Of a DNA stretch of 12,315 nt, positions 1-7,434 are shown in pieces. A program made the position numbers and the translations under genes. The notes under the pieces are model-generated. The model was not told where the DNA came from and did not search any database. It was given only the letters and a program-made list of their open reading frames with translations. The stretch is taken from positions 1 through 12,315 of the forward strand of contig VGGM01000013.1 of the NCBI GenBank assembly GCA_016868515.1, given 5' to 3'. This stretch comes from Bacteroidota bacterium (GTDB taxonomy: Bacteria > Bacteroidota > Bacteroidia > Bacteroidales > VadinHA17). Numbering within the stretch: the first letter of the stretch is position 1; each line of letters starts with the position of its first letter.

Positions 1-5
1 GAATA

Positions 6-40
6 ACGGCGCGAATCAGCTCTTCGCGCCGTTTTTTTTT
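6..40 (+). terminator. Rho-independent terminator of an upstream gene outside the window
   Basis: A perfect 10-bp GC-rich inverted repeat (ACGGCGCGAA at 6-15 with TTCGCGCCGT at 23-32) has a 7-base loop and runs into nine T residues (32-40). This is a textbook intrinsic terminator reading on the + strand. It ends a gene lying left of the window and insulates dprA from it. There is no matching T run on the opposite strand, so it looks unidirectional. Confidence 0.9.
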
Positions 41-91
41 ATCTGTTACCGGAAATTTCCTACCTTTATTGCCGTCTCTAACATTTCCCTA

Positions 92-1201
92 ATGCCACAA
101 ACCGATCTCCTGTGGAAAATCGCGCTCGGGCTGATACCCGGGGTAGGCGATATCGGAGCCCGAAAACTGGTAAGCTGCACCGGTTCGCCCGAAGCCGTTT
201 TCAGGGAACCCTACGGCGCACTGATAAAAATACGGGGTATCGGCGATGCCACCGCACGGGCAATAGCCGACAGGTCGTACCTGAGGCAGGCCGAAAAGGA
301 GGCTGAGTATGTTACGGCAAAAGGCATCAAAACCTATTTCTATCTCGACGATGACTATCCGCGGCGCCTGAAGGAATGCACCGACTCGCCTGTTATTATC
401 TACTACAGCGGATCAGCAAATCCCGATGCTGACAAGGTATTGAGCATTGTGGGAACCAGGAAGGCAACCCCCAGGGGAAGGGAGATATGCGAGAGTATAA
501 TCCATAAGCTTTCGGAGATGTTTCCCGGGCTCCTTATTGTAAGCGGACTTGCATACGGAGTTGATATCACGGCCCACAAGGCTGCACTCGGGGCAGGACT
601 CAGCACCATTGCTGTGCTGGCACACGGACTAAAAACCATTTACCCCCCCGAACATTCACCTGTTGCCCGGAAAATGCTGACACAGGGCGGACTGCTTACC
701 GACTTTGTATCAGACGCCCCTGCCGAAAGAAACAACTTCCTGAAGCGTAACAGGATAATCGCCGGAATTTCAGGCGCATTGCTGGTGATTGAATCGGGTG
801 TGAAAGGAGGAGCCCTTGTTACAGCCGAAATGGCACTCTCCTATTCGCGCGATGTAATGGCAGTCCCAGGCCGGCCTTCAGACAACTGGTCGGGTGGATG
901 CAACAGGCTTATCAAAAGGAACATAGCCGCCCTCGTGGAGAACGCATCCGATATCTGTGAGTTCCTCAACTGGCAAACCAGTACCGAAATAAGGCCAAAA
1001 CAACAGGAACTATTCCACGACCTGGATGCGACAGAGGCCATTATTCTGAAACTTATTGACGATAATGATCTCATGTCGGCCGATCAAATCGCCCGGCATA
1101 CCGGAATCCCAGTACACACCCTTCTTTCGCTCCTCCTCTCTCTTGAAGTTAAAGGGAGAATACGGACCCGGCCCGGAAACAATTACTCACTGCCCGGATA
1201 A
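92..1201 (+). CDS. dprA: DNA-processing protein DprA (Smf), recombination mediator
   Basis: A complete 369-aa DprA, the usual size for the long form of the family. The family binds incoming single-stranded DNA in the cytoplasm and loads RecA during natural transformation; it is also widespread in non-competent bacteria. Domains in order: an N-terminal helix-hairpin-helix-like region (about 5-60, with IRGIGDATARAIAD at 47-60), then the Rossmann-like core. Core signatures are SIVGTRKATPRG (118-129), VSGLAYGVDITAH (150-162), the IYPPEH loop (183-188), FLKRNRIIAGIS (216-227) and GGALVTAEMAL (239-249). A C-terminal winged-helix domain spans about 310-365. The ATG at 92 gives a normal N-terminus. 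It lies 50 bases after the upstream terminator, and a near-match to the Bacteroidota -7 box (TACCTTTA, 61-68) could place transcription start just before it. No competence genes are visible nearby, so a role in transformation is only a family-level inference. Confidence 0.96.
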   Translation: MPQTDLLWKIALGLIPGVGDIGARKLVSCTGSPEAVFREPYGALIKIRGIGDATARAIADRSYLRQAEKEAEYVTAKGIKTYFYLDDDYPRRLKECTDSPVIIYYSGSANPDADKVLSIVGTRKATPRGREICESIIHKLSEMFPGLLIVSGLAYGVDITAHKAALGAGLSTIAVLAHGLKTIYPPEHSPVARKMLTQGGLLTDFVSDAPAERNNFLKRNRIIAGISGALLVIESGVKGGALVTAEMALSYSRDVMAVPGRPSDNWSGGCNRLIKRNIAALVENASDICEFLNWQTSTEIRPKQQELFHDLDATEAIILKLIDDNDLMSADQIARHTGIPVHTLLSLLLSLEVKGRIRTRPGNNYSLPG

Positions 1202-1389
1202 TCTGTATTCCTGCCGGTTCTGTTTTGCAACATCAATACAGGAGAATACCTGACTGATTATCTGAATAATACAAGAAACGACTGGCCATATTATTTTTTT
1301 TTATTCATATATGATTTTCCACAATCAGTTTTTTCATTGTTTTTTCTACATTTATCGCTCCAACTAACCTACTTAACCGGAAATAAACT

Positions 1390-2730
1390 ATGGATCCAAG
1401 AGTACAACAGTTCATGGCCATGATAAAGGCCAAAAACCCGGGAGAAAACGAGTTTCACCAGGCAGTACAGGAAGTCACTGAGTCGCTCATCCCGTTCATT
1501 GATGAAAATCCCAAATACCGTCACGCCAAGATCCTCGAAAGAATTGCCGAACCTGAAAGGGTTATTCTTTTCAGGGTACCATGGCTCGACGACAAGGGGG
1601 AGATACAGATCAACAAGGGTTACCGCATTGAAATGAACAGTGCAATAGGCCCTTACAAGGGAGGCCTCAGGTTCCACCCGACGGTAAACCTCGGAATACT
1701 CAAGTTCCTTGCTTTCGAGCAGGTTTTCAAGAACAGCCTCACAACACTGCCCATGGGCGGAGGCAAAGGAGGTTCCGACTTCGATCCGAAAGGAAAATCG
1801 GACAACGAAGTAATGAGGTTCTGCCAGAGCTTCATGTGCGAATTGTTCCGCCACATTGGCCCCGATACCGATGTGCCAGCCGGTGACATTGGCGTTGGTG
1901 GCCGCGAGGTAGGATACATGTTCGGAATGTACAAGCGCCTTCGCAATGAATTCACCGGGGTTCTTACCGGAAAGGGAATTGAATGGGGCGGTTCACTTAT
2001 AAGGCCAGAGGCGACAGGCTATGGCGCAACTTATTTTGCCGCAGAGATGCTCGCCACCAGGGGCGACTCAATAAAAGACAAGATAGTAGCCATATCGGGC
2101 TCGGGTAACGTGGCCCAATTTGCCACCGAAAAGGTAACCGAAATGGGTGGTAAAGTGGTAACACTCTCCGACTCTGACGGCACAATCTACGACCCTAAAG
2201 GAATAGACAGGGAGAAGCTTAACTACGTAATGGAACTCAAAAACGTGAAGCGGGGCCGTATGAAGGATTACGCTGAAAAATACGGCGTTGAGTATTTCGA
2301 GGGTAAGCGCCCGTGGATGGTTAAGTGCGATATTGCAATGCCCAATGCCACACAGAATGAGATCGATGAAAACGATGCAAAAATGCTCGTAAAGAACGGC
2401 TGTGTCTGCGTAAGCGAGGGTGCAAACATGCCTTCAACACCCGAAGCAGTTGAGGTATTCCTGAAGGCAGGAATCCTCTACGGCCCCGGAAAAGCTGCCA
2501 ATGCCGGAGGTGTTGCAACTTCGGGACTTGAAATGACGCAGAACTCAATGCGACTCCCATGGTCGCGCGAAGAGGTTGACTCACGCCTTCAGACAATCAT
2601 GAAGAATATCCATGCCACATGTGTTAAATATGGTTCAAAGGATAATGGCTTCATCAACTATGTCGACGGCGCAAACATCGGCGGATTTGTAAAGGTAGCC
2701 AATGCAATGATAGCTCAGGGAGTGGTCTGA
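1390..2730 (+). CDS. gdhA: Glutamate dehydrogenase, hexameric class I, probably NADP-dependent
   Basis: A cytoplasmic enzyme that interconverts 2-oxoglutarate plus ammonia and glutamate. The 446-aa length fits the ~450-aa bacterial hexameric family (E. coli GdhA is 447). The substrate-binding N-terminal domain carries GPYKGGLRFHP (K90), the K114 region, PMGGGKGGSDFDP (K126) and PAGDIGVGGREVG with the catalytic Asp D166. The Rossmann domain has ISGSGNVAQ (235-243). The acidic loop after the second strand reads LSDSDG (259-264); its Asp-Ser pair resembles the E. coli NADP enzyme, so NADPH preference is likely but not proven, because some Bacteroides homologues use both cofactors. The gene is monocistronic in appearance: 188 bases separate it from dprA and a strong terminator follows. 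The leader is very T-rich; TACATTTA (1347-1354) is a one-mismatch candidate -7 box. I see no regulatory hairpin. Antisense open frames inside this gene are codon-bias shadows. Confidence 0.97.
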   Translation: MDPRVQQFMAMIKAKNPGENEFHQAVQEVTESLIPFIDENPKYRHAKILERIAEPERVILFRVPWLDDKGEIQINKGYRIEMNSAIGPYKGGLRFHPTVNLGILKFLAFEQVFKNSLTTLPMGGGKGGSDFDPKGKSDNEVMRFCQSFMCELFRHIGPDTDVPAGDIGVGGREVGYMFGMYKRLRNEFTGVLTGKGIEWGGSLIRPEATGYGATYFAAEMLATRGDSIKDKIVAISGSGNVAQFATEKVTEMGGKVVTLSDSDGTIYDPKGIDREKLNYVMELKNVKRGRMKDYAEKYGVEYFEGKRPWMVKCDIAMPNATQNEIDENDAKMLVKNGCVCVSEGANMPSTPEAVEVFLKAGILYGPGKAANAGGVATSGLEMTQNSMRLPWSREEVDSRLQTIMKNIHATCVKYGSKDNGFINYVDGANIGGFVKVANAMIAQGVV

Positions 2731-2758
2731 TCTCATTGTGCGGCAACATATTAACCAT

Positions 2759-2796
2759 GGCTGGCGCGGGAGATTTTCCGCGCCGGTCTTTTTTTT
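2759..2796 (+). terminator. Rho-independent terminator of gdhA
   Basis: A GGCGCGG / CCGCGCC stem (2763-2769 with 2778-2784) encloses an 8-base loop. Further pairs, including G-T wobbles, extend it outward to 2759/2788. Eight T residues follow (2789-2796). It starts about 30 bases after the gdhA stop codon and separates gdhA from tatD. Confidence 0.92.
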
Positions 2797-2816
2797 ATAC
2801 CCGCTCTATATTTTAT

Positions 2817-2824
2817 TATTTTTG
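2817..2824 (+). promoter_or_regulatory. Candidate Bacteroidota -7 promoter box for tatD-ansA
   Basis: TATTTTTG is an exact match to the TAnnTTTG -7 consensus of the Bacteroidota primary sigma factor. It lies 18 bases upstream of the tatD ATG, just beyond the gdhA terminator, which would give a leader of roughly 10 bases. No clear -33 TTG stands at the usual distance, and the surroundings are AT-rich, so a chance match is possible. Confidence 0.5.
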
Positions 2825-2841
2825 CACCTGCATAACCGGTG

Positions 2842-3609
2842 ATGATCCTTGTTGACACACATACCCATCTCTACCTGCCTGAGTTTGACAGTGACAGGGA
2901 TGAGACTGTGGCACGTGCCCTGAAAGCGGGAGTGCATAAGATGATTATGCCCAATATTGACCGTGGCTCATTCCCATCAATGATGGATGCTGCCAGCCGT
3001 TACCCAGGATTATGCATCCCCATGATCGGACTTCATCCTACATCGGTCAGGGATGACTTCCGGGAGGAGCTTGATTTCATTGAAGAAAAGGCAGCATCGG
3101 GTATTTTCTCAGCCATCGGGGAGACAGGTATTGACCTTTACTGGGATAAATCGCGGCTTGAAGAGCAGGAGATATCATTTACCAGGCATATTGAAATGGC
3201 AATCAGGCACAGCCTCCCAATAGTAATTCATGCCCGCGACTCTTTTGCCGAGATATTCAGAATACTCTCAGGTTATCGCGGAGCTGGTCTTACAGGGGTA
3301 TTTCATGCCTTTACCGGTACACCTGCCGACCTTCGCCTTGCGGTTGATACAGGGCTCCATATCGGTATCGGCGGAATTGTTACATTCAGGAATTCACCCC
3401 TCGCAGTCACTATCAGCGAAGCCGACCCCGGAATGCTGCTTCTTGAAACTGATTCGCCATACCTGGCGCCCGTACCTTACCGTGGCCGCAGGAATGAGAG
3501 CGCATACCTTGCCGAGACAAACGAACGGCTGGCAGGCATATTCGGGATGACTCCCGCCCGCATGGCTGCCATCACCACTGAAAACGCTGTTAAACTATTC
3601 AGATTATAA
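2842..3609 (+). CDS. tatD: TatD family metal-dependent hydrolase (DNase-like)
   Basis: A 255-aa TIM-barrel amidohydrolase-superfamily protein, normal TatD length (~255-265). Metal ligands expected for the family are all visible: H7 and H9 in DTHTHLY, E94 in IGETGIDLYWD, H130 in IVIHARDS, H155 in VFHAFTG and D204 in ETDSPYLAPVPYRGRRNE. TatD proteins are cytoplasmic 3'-5' exonucleases or deoxyribonucleases linked to DNA repair; the exact substrate here cannot be read from sequence. I chose the ATG at 2842 over the in-frame GTG directly before it (2839), because it gives the usual short N-terminus ahead of the first His pair. ansA starts 7 bases after its stop, so the two are very probably co-transcribed. 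Despite the name there is no link to Tat protein export. Confidence 0.95.
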   Translation: MILVDTHTHLYLPEFDSDRDETVARALKAGVHKMIMPNIDRGSFPSMMDAASRYPGLCIPMIGLHPTSVRDDFREELDFIEEKAASGIFSAIGETGIDLYWDKSRLEEQEISFTRHIEMAIRHSLPIVIHARDSFAEIFRILSGYRGAGLTGVFHAFTGTPADLRLAVDTGLHIGIGGIVTFRNSPLAVTISEADPGMLLLETDSPYLAPVPYRGRRNESAYLAETNERLAGIFGMTPARMAAITTENAVKLFRL

Positions 3610-3616
3610 GCCAGTA

Positions 3617-4651
3617 ATGATGCCTACACCAGAACGATCAATCCTTATAATATACACCGGCGGAACCATTGGAATGGTACACGAACCCGATACTGGAGCA
3701 CTTGTACCTTTCGACTTCAGCCATATTTCCGACCAGGTGCCTGAACTCAGAAGGTTCGGATACCGGCTCGACACTATAACCTTCGATCCGGTAATTGACA
3801 GCTCTGATGTCAGTCCGGACCTCTGGCTCAGAATGGCTTCGTTAATTGAAGAAAAATATGAAACATACGACGGTTTCGTCCTTCTGCACGGAACCGATAC
3901 CATGGCCTATACTGCATCGGCTCTCAGCTTCCTTCTCCAGAACCTCGAAAAGCCGGTAATCATGACCGGATCGCAGCTTCCTATCGGACTGCTGCGTACC
4001 GACGGGAAGGAGAACCTGATTACCGCCATCGAAATTGCCGCCTCCCGGGCTGACGGAAAGCCCCTGGTTCCCGAGGTATGCATCTATTTCGAAAACAAAC
4101 TGATGAGAGGAAACCGTACAACCAAACTTAGCGCCGAACACTTCAACGCATTCGGTTCGCCAAATTATCCGCCGCTGGCCGAGGCAGGCGTGCACATCAG
4201 GTACAATAAACGGTATATACGGTATCCGGGTATAAGGGAGCAATTCGCAGCTGCCGGAAAGCTTTGCACCGATGTTGCCCTGCTGAAGCTGTTTCCCGGC
4301 ATATCCCGGGACGTTGTGGAATCAATAACGGCTATTGAAGGGCTTAAGGCAATCATTCTCGAAACATACGGATCGGGGAATGCCCCCACCAGCCCCTGGA
4401 TTACTGAATCGCTGGGCAGTTTCACAAAACGGGGGGGGATAATCGTTAATGTAACCCAGTGCCACGGCGGAACTGTTGAAATGGAGACCTACAGAACCGG
4501 CAGGGTGCTGCTCGATCTGGGGGTGATAAGCGGCAGAGATATGACTACCGAGGCTGCCCTTGCAAAGGTTATGTTTGTCCTGGGGAACAGTTCAGGTTCT
4601 GAACGTACAGTTATGTTGTTAAATAGGTCACTGGCAGGTGAAATTACCTGA
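3617..4651 (+). CDS. ansA: Type I (cytosolic) L-asparaginase
   Basis: Hydrolyses L-asparagine to aspartate and ammonia. It is 344 aa, close to E. coli AnsA (338), and lacks a signal peptide, which fits the cytoplasmic type I enzyme rather than the periplasmic type II. Both asparaginase signatures are present: IYTGGTIGM (12-20, nucleophile probably T17) and LLHGTDTMAYTAS (89-101, with the T93-D94 pair of the second catalytic motif). PVIMTGSQLPIG (113-124) and LRTDGKENL (126-134) follow, and VTQCHGGTVEM lies in the C-terminal domain. Two adjacent ATG codons (3617, 3620) could each serve as start. The gene sits 7 bases behind tatD in a likely two-gene operon. Ammonia released here could feed the neighbouring GdhA, though the two are separately terminated. 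An in-frame run of eight G (4431-4438) encodes part of the RGG in a well-conserved stretch; the frame is intact. Confidence 0.95.
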   Translation: MMPTPERSILIIYTGGTIGMVHEPDTGALVPFDFSHISDQVPELRRFGYRLDTITFDPVIDSSDVSPDLWLRMASLIEEKYETYDGFVLLHGTDTMAYTASALSFLLQNLEKPVIMTGSQLPIGLLRTDGKENLITAIEIAASRADGKPLVPEVCIYFENKLMRGNRTTKLSAEHFNAFGSPNYPPLAEAGVHIRYNKRYIRYPGIREQFAAAGKLCTDVALLKLFPGISRDVVESITAIEGLKAIILETYGSGNAPTSPWITESLGSFTKRGGIIVNVTQCHGGTVEMETYRTGRVLLDLGVISGRDMTTEAALAKVMFVLGNSSGSERTVMLLNRSLAGEIT

Positions 4652-4667
4652 CCCTTTACTTTTTTTT
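4626..4667 (+). terminator. Weak candidate terminator at the end of ansA
   Basis: A short perfect inverted repeat CAGGT / ACCTG (4635-4639 with 4646-4650) overlaps the ansA stop codon. An alternative pairing, GGTCA / TGACC (4626-4630 with 4649-4653), competes with it. A run of eight T follows at 4660-4667 and another at 4671-4678. The stem is short and the T run is 6-9 bases away from it, so this is less convincing than the two GC-rich terminators in the window. Confidence 0.4.
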
Positions 4668-4866
4668 AAGTTTTTTTTGTACATTGCGCCGCTATTTTCT
4701 TTGAAATACTGAGTGTTGTGGTCTCTGGCATCAGAATTGAGGCTTATATCCCGGAGATTATTTATTTTTATTCCAGTCCTGCAATTCCCGTGGCCACCGA
4801 AAGAGATTCGGCACCAGGGGCATCGTTGAAGATATTCTTCTGATTTCAAACAAAATGTGCAGCCAG
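4668..4866. other. Intergenic spacer between ansA and tRNA-Ser, no gene seen
   Basis: About 200 bases without a supportable gene. It contains T runs, several TTG/TATTTT-like words that might be a tRNA promoter but none with good spacing, and a small perfect hairpin CCGAA / TTCGG (4797-4801 with 4807-4811). An open frame of 73 codons on the - strand has no start context and no recognisable composition, so I treat it as chance. Confidence 0.5.
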
Positions 4867-4957
<91 letters not shown>

Positions 4958-4969
4958 ATGTTTTTTTTA

Positions 4970-4977
4970 TAATTTTG
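4970..4977 (+). promoter_or_regulatory. Candidate Bacteroidota -7 promoter box for the exb cluster
   Basis: TAATTTTG matches TAnnTTTG exactly, 43 bases before the chosen exbB ATG and just after the tRNA gene. A -33 element at normal spacing would fall inside the tRNA acceptor stem, where no TTG is seen. The box could still work as an extended -7 element, or the exb genes could be read through from the tRNA promoter. Confidence 0.4.
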
Positions 4978-5020
4978 TGAACTATAAAACGGTCGTTAAT
5001 AACTTAAATTGAAAACAAAC

Positions 5021-5824
5021 ATGAAAAAATTATTTGCATTTGTTGCTGTTTTTGGGGTGCTTTTAATAGGGGCATCAATTAACATGTATGCTCAGGAAGG
5101 GCAGACTGATACTACAGCAGTTGAACAGGTTGCTGCAACCCAGGTTCAGACTCCTGCCGAGCCTGTTCTTGCCGAGGCAGAGGAGGGCGGACAGTTGCAC
5201 AAGGAAATCAAAAGGCTCTTTATTGAAGGTGGTGCCCAGTTTATGGGAACTGTACTACTCGCCCTGATTTTCGGTCTTGCCATTGCAATTGAGCGTATCA
5301 TCTATCTTAATCTTGCAACTACAAACACAAACAAGCTCCTGTCCAAAATCGAAACAGCCCTCAATGAAGGAGGAATAGAGGCTGCAAAGGAGGTATGCCG
5401 CAACACCCGCGGACCGGTCGCAAGCATCTTCTATCAGGGCCTCGACAGGGCTCATGAAGGAATTGACATTGCAGAAAAATCAATCGTAGCCTATGGCGGT
5501 GTGCAGATGGGACTCCTCGAGAAGAATCTTTCGTGGATATCACTTTTCATCGCAATTGCCCCGATGCTCGGGTTTATGGGTACCGTTGTAGGTATGATCG
5601 TGGCCTTCGACAACATCGAAAGAGCCGGTAACGTGTCGGCCACACTGGTTGCAGGAGGTATCAAGGTTGCTCTTATCACTACCATTGCGGGTCTTATCGT
5701 TGCAATAATACTTCAGGTTTTCTACAACTACATCCTGTCGAAAATCGACAACCTTACAAACCAGATGGAAGATGCATCGATTTCGCTTGTTGACCTGCTC
5801 GTTAAATACAACCTTAAAAAATAA
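5021..5824 (+). CDS. exbB: ExbB / TolQ / MotA-family proton channel
   Basis: The channel subunit of an inner-membrane motor that uses the proton gradient, with ExbD, to energise TonB-type proteins. The 267-aa product has a hydrophobic N-terminal segment (4-20) that looks like a signal peptide with a possible cleavage after NMYA (21-24), then a low-complexity Ala/Gln/Glu/Thr stretch (25-57). Three membrane helices follow at about 73-93, 172-196 and 213-235. The MotA_TolQ_ExbB core is plain: a cytoplasmic loop with GPVASIFYQGL, then LSWISLFIAIAPMLGFMGTV and the Thr-bearing final helix (LITTIAGLIVAI). I chose the ATG at 5021; an in-frame TTG at 5009 would add four residues but has no support. 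E. coli ExbB lacks a cleavable signal peptide, while the extra N-terminal segment fits longer Bacteroidota homologues. The next gene begins 7 bases downstream. Confidence 0.93.
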   Translation: MKKLFAFVAVFGVLLIGASINMYAQEGQTDTTAVEQVAATQVQTPAEPVLAEAEEGGQLHKEIKRLFIEGGAQFMGTVLLALIFGLAIAIERIIYLNLATTNTNKLLSKIETALNEGGIEAAKEVCRNTRGPVASIFYQGLDRAHEGIDIAEKSIVAYGGVQMGLLEKNLSWISLFIAIAPMLGFMGTVVGMIVAFDNIERAGNVSATLVAGGIKVALITTIAGLIVAIILQVFYNYILSKIDNLTNQMEDASISLVDLLVKYNLKK

Positions 5825-5831
5825 CTAAACC

Positions 5832-6287
5832 ATGTTTAACTCATCACGATTTATACAGATTCTTCTGTGGGTCATGATGGCAATTACCATCGTAATGGCT
5901 GTTATCTTCTACGGAGGAGCCATAACGGAGGAATCCATCGGATCAAACCTCGAAGAACCGGTTATTACTGAAACGTTCATTTACTGGGCTTACATACTGC
6001 TCGGACTCACTGCCGGACTCACTCTTGCCTTCTCGCTGGCAGGAATGATCCTCAATCCGAAGGGAGCAAAAAAAACCCTGATCGCAGTAGCAGTCGGTGC
6101 GGTCGTAATCCTGATTGCCTGGTATCTGTCCGATGACACAGTACTTAACCTGCCTCACTACACCGGATCAGATAATGTACCGGCAACTCTCAAGATGGTC
6201 GATACAGCGCTGTTCACAACATACCTGCTCGCCGCTCTTGCGATACTGGCCATTATCTATTCCGAAATCTCAAAAGCATTCAAATAG
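5832..6287 (+). CDS. Small four-helix membrane protein in the exb cluster, function unknown
   Basis: I do not recognise a named family. The 151-aa product is hydrophobic, has no cysteine, and shows four predicted membrane segments (about 10-28, 49-73, 82-99, 125-145). An acidic loop follows helix 1 (TEESIGSNLEEP, 32-43), a short basic loop NPKGAKK (75-81) lies between helices 2 and 3, and an acidic/polar loop (100-122, starting SDDTV) precedes helix 4. By the positive-inside rule the basic loop is cytoplasmic and the acidic loops periplasmic, with both termini inside. It is certainly a real gene: 7 bases after exbB, 43 bases before the first exbD, same strand, similar codon use. Its position between channel and stator-arm genes suggests an accessory or assembly subunit of this ExbB/ExbD machine; that is inference from context only. 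Confidence 0.85.
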   Translation: MFNSSRFIQILLWVMMAITIVMAVIFYGGAITEESIGSNLEEPVITETFIYWAYILLGLTAGLTLAFSLAGMILNPKGAKKTLIAVAVGAVVILIAWYLSDDTVLNLPHYTGSDNVPATLKMVDTALFTTYLLAALAILAIIYSEISKAFK

Positions 6288-6330
6288 TGGATACTATTCC
6301 TGTTAATCAGGGTAAAAAAAATAAATAACT

Positions 6331-6915
6331 ATGGCAAAGAGGGAACTACAACCAATTAATGCCGGGTCGATGGCCGATATCGCGTTCCTCCTGCTTATCT
6401 TCTTCCTGGTTACAACCACCATGGATTCAGATATGGGACTTCTGCGACTGCTGCCACCTATGCCCGATCCGAATGCCCCGGTACCCGAAGCTTCCCAGAT
6501 AAATGACAGGAACATTCTTGAGGTAAAGGTCAACCAATTCAATGTCCTCTCTGTTGAGGGCGATATTGCCCGGTTCGAGGATCTGAGAGAACTGACAAGG
6601 TACTTTATCCTGAATCCCGCCAACGATCTTACAATGTCGGAGAAGGAACTAAAGACAATACCACTGTTTGGTGACGTAATGGTCTCGAAGGCCGTAATAT
6701 CGCTGCAGAATGACAGGGGTACTACCTACTCACACTACATTGCAGTGCAGAACGAGCTTCTGGCTGCAAGGGATGAACTCAAGAATGAACTTGCACAAAG
6801 CACCTGGGGACTAAGGTACGACCAGCTTGACGAAGAGAAAACAAAGGCTGTTGATCAGTACTACTATGTGCCCATCTCTGAAGCCGAACCTAAAAAGATT
6901 GGAGGGAATAAGTAA
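6331..6915 (+). CDS. exbD: ExbD / TolR-family protein, first copy (long form)
   Basis: A 194-aa biopolymer transport protein: short cytoplasmic N-terminus, one membrane helix (about 14-30) and a periplasmic domain. The helix begins SMADIAFLLLIFFLVTTT, where D16 is in the position of the essential proton-carrying Asp (D25 of E. coli ExbD). At 194 aa it is longer than E. coli ExbD (141). The periplasmic part is proline-rich after the helix (LPPMPDPNAPVPEA, 41-54), then has a TolR-like fold region (about 60-145). A charged, helix-prone tail follows (141-194), which E. coli ExbD lacks. Its stop codon overlaps the start of the second exbD by one base (TAATG), so the two are translationally coupled. 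It probably forms the ion-driven motor with the ExbB at 5021-5824. Confidence 0.93.
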   Translation: MAKRELQPINAGSMADIAFLLLIFFLVTTTMDSDMGLLRLLPPMPDPNAPVPEASQINDRNILEVKVNQFNVLSVEGDIARFEDLRELTRYFILNPANDLTMSEKELKTIPLFGDVMVSKAVISLQNDRGTTYSHYIAVQNELLAARDELKNELAQSTWGLRYDQLDEEKTKAVDQYYYVPISEAEPKKIGGNK

Positions 6916-7394
6916 TGTCGAAATTCAAGAAAAGCACTTCGAAGAATGTGGGATCCATAAATACTGCATCCCTGCCCGACATTGTCTTTATGCTCCTGTT
7001 CTTCTTCATGACGGTTACAGTACTTCGCGAGGTGGAGCTCAAGATAAATGTCAACCTGCCGGATGCTACCGAGGGTAAGAAGCTTGAAAAGAAATCACTT
7101 GCAAGTTTCATATACATCGGCCTCCCGGTTGAACAACTTGTGGCAACTTTCGGTTCAGAGCCAAAAATACAGCTAAATGACTCTTTCAAGGAGGTTCCCG
7201 ACATCCAGGACTTCATTGCCCAGGAGAGAGAATCACTCGATGAAACTGACAGACCAAAGATGCTGGTATCGCTCAAAATTGACCGCGACATCAGCATGGG
7301 CGTTGTCATAGATGTAAAACAGGCTCTGCGTCAGGCAAATGCACTTAAAATAATGTATGCAAATAATCCTGTCGACATAATAGCATTGCGATAA
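6915..7394 (+). CDS. exbD: ExbD / TolR-family protein, second copy (short form)
   Basis: A 159-aa ExbD-family protein with a basic N-terminus (MSKFKKSTSKN) and one membrane helix at about 21-37 (LPDIVFMLLFFFMTVTV). D22 is the expected proton-carrying Asp. After the helix comes LREVELKINVNLPDATEGKK, typical of the family. The periplasmic domain ends with MGVVIDVKQALRQANALKI (128-146), the usual C-terminal ExbD helix-strand region. It starts in the TAATG overlap with the upstream copy. The two ExbD proteins are clearly different in sequence and length rather than a recent duplication, which suggests that both are needed and may form a heteromeric stator arm. That is inference; E. coli uses an ExbD homodimer. 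Confidence 0.92.
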   Translation: MSKFKKSTSKNVGSINTASLPDIVFMLLFFFMTVTVLREVELKINVNLPDATEGKKLEKKSLASFIYIGLPVEQLVATFGSEPKIQLNDSFKEVPDIQDFIAQERESLDETDRPKMLVSLKIDRDISMGVVIDVKQALRQANALKIMYANNPVDIIALR

Positions 7395-7434
7395 AAGCTT
7401 TACCGACAGAACAGAATTCCGGTGACCAGTGCAG

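Noticed and set aside
1369..1854. A 161-codon open frame antisense to the start of gdhA
   Set aside because: It lies wholly opposite a highly conserved gene, has no recognisable domain, and its composition follows from the codon bias of gdhA. Treated as a shadow.
92..3609. dprA and tatD as a DNA-uptake cluster
   Set aside because: They are separated by gdhA and a strong terminator, no com genes are present, and both are common housekeeping genes.
4628..4849. A 73-codon - strand open frame in the ansA-tRNA spacer
   Set aside because: It starts without gene context, overlaps the ansA end and T runs, and has no domain or membrane pattern.
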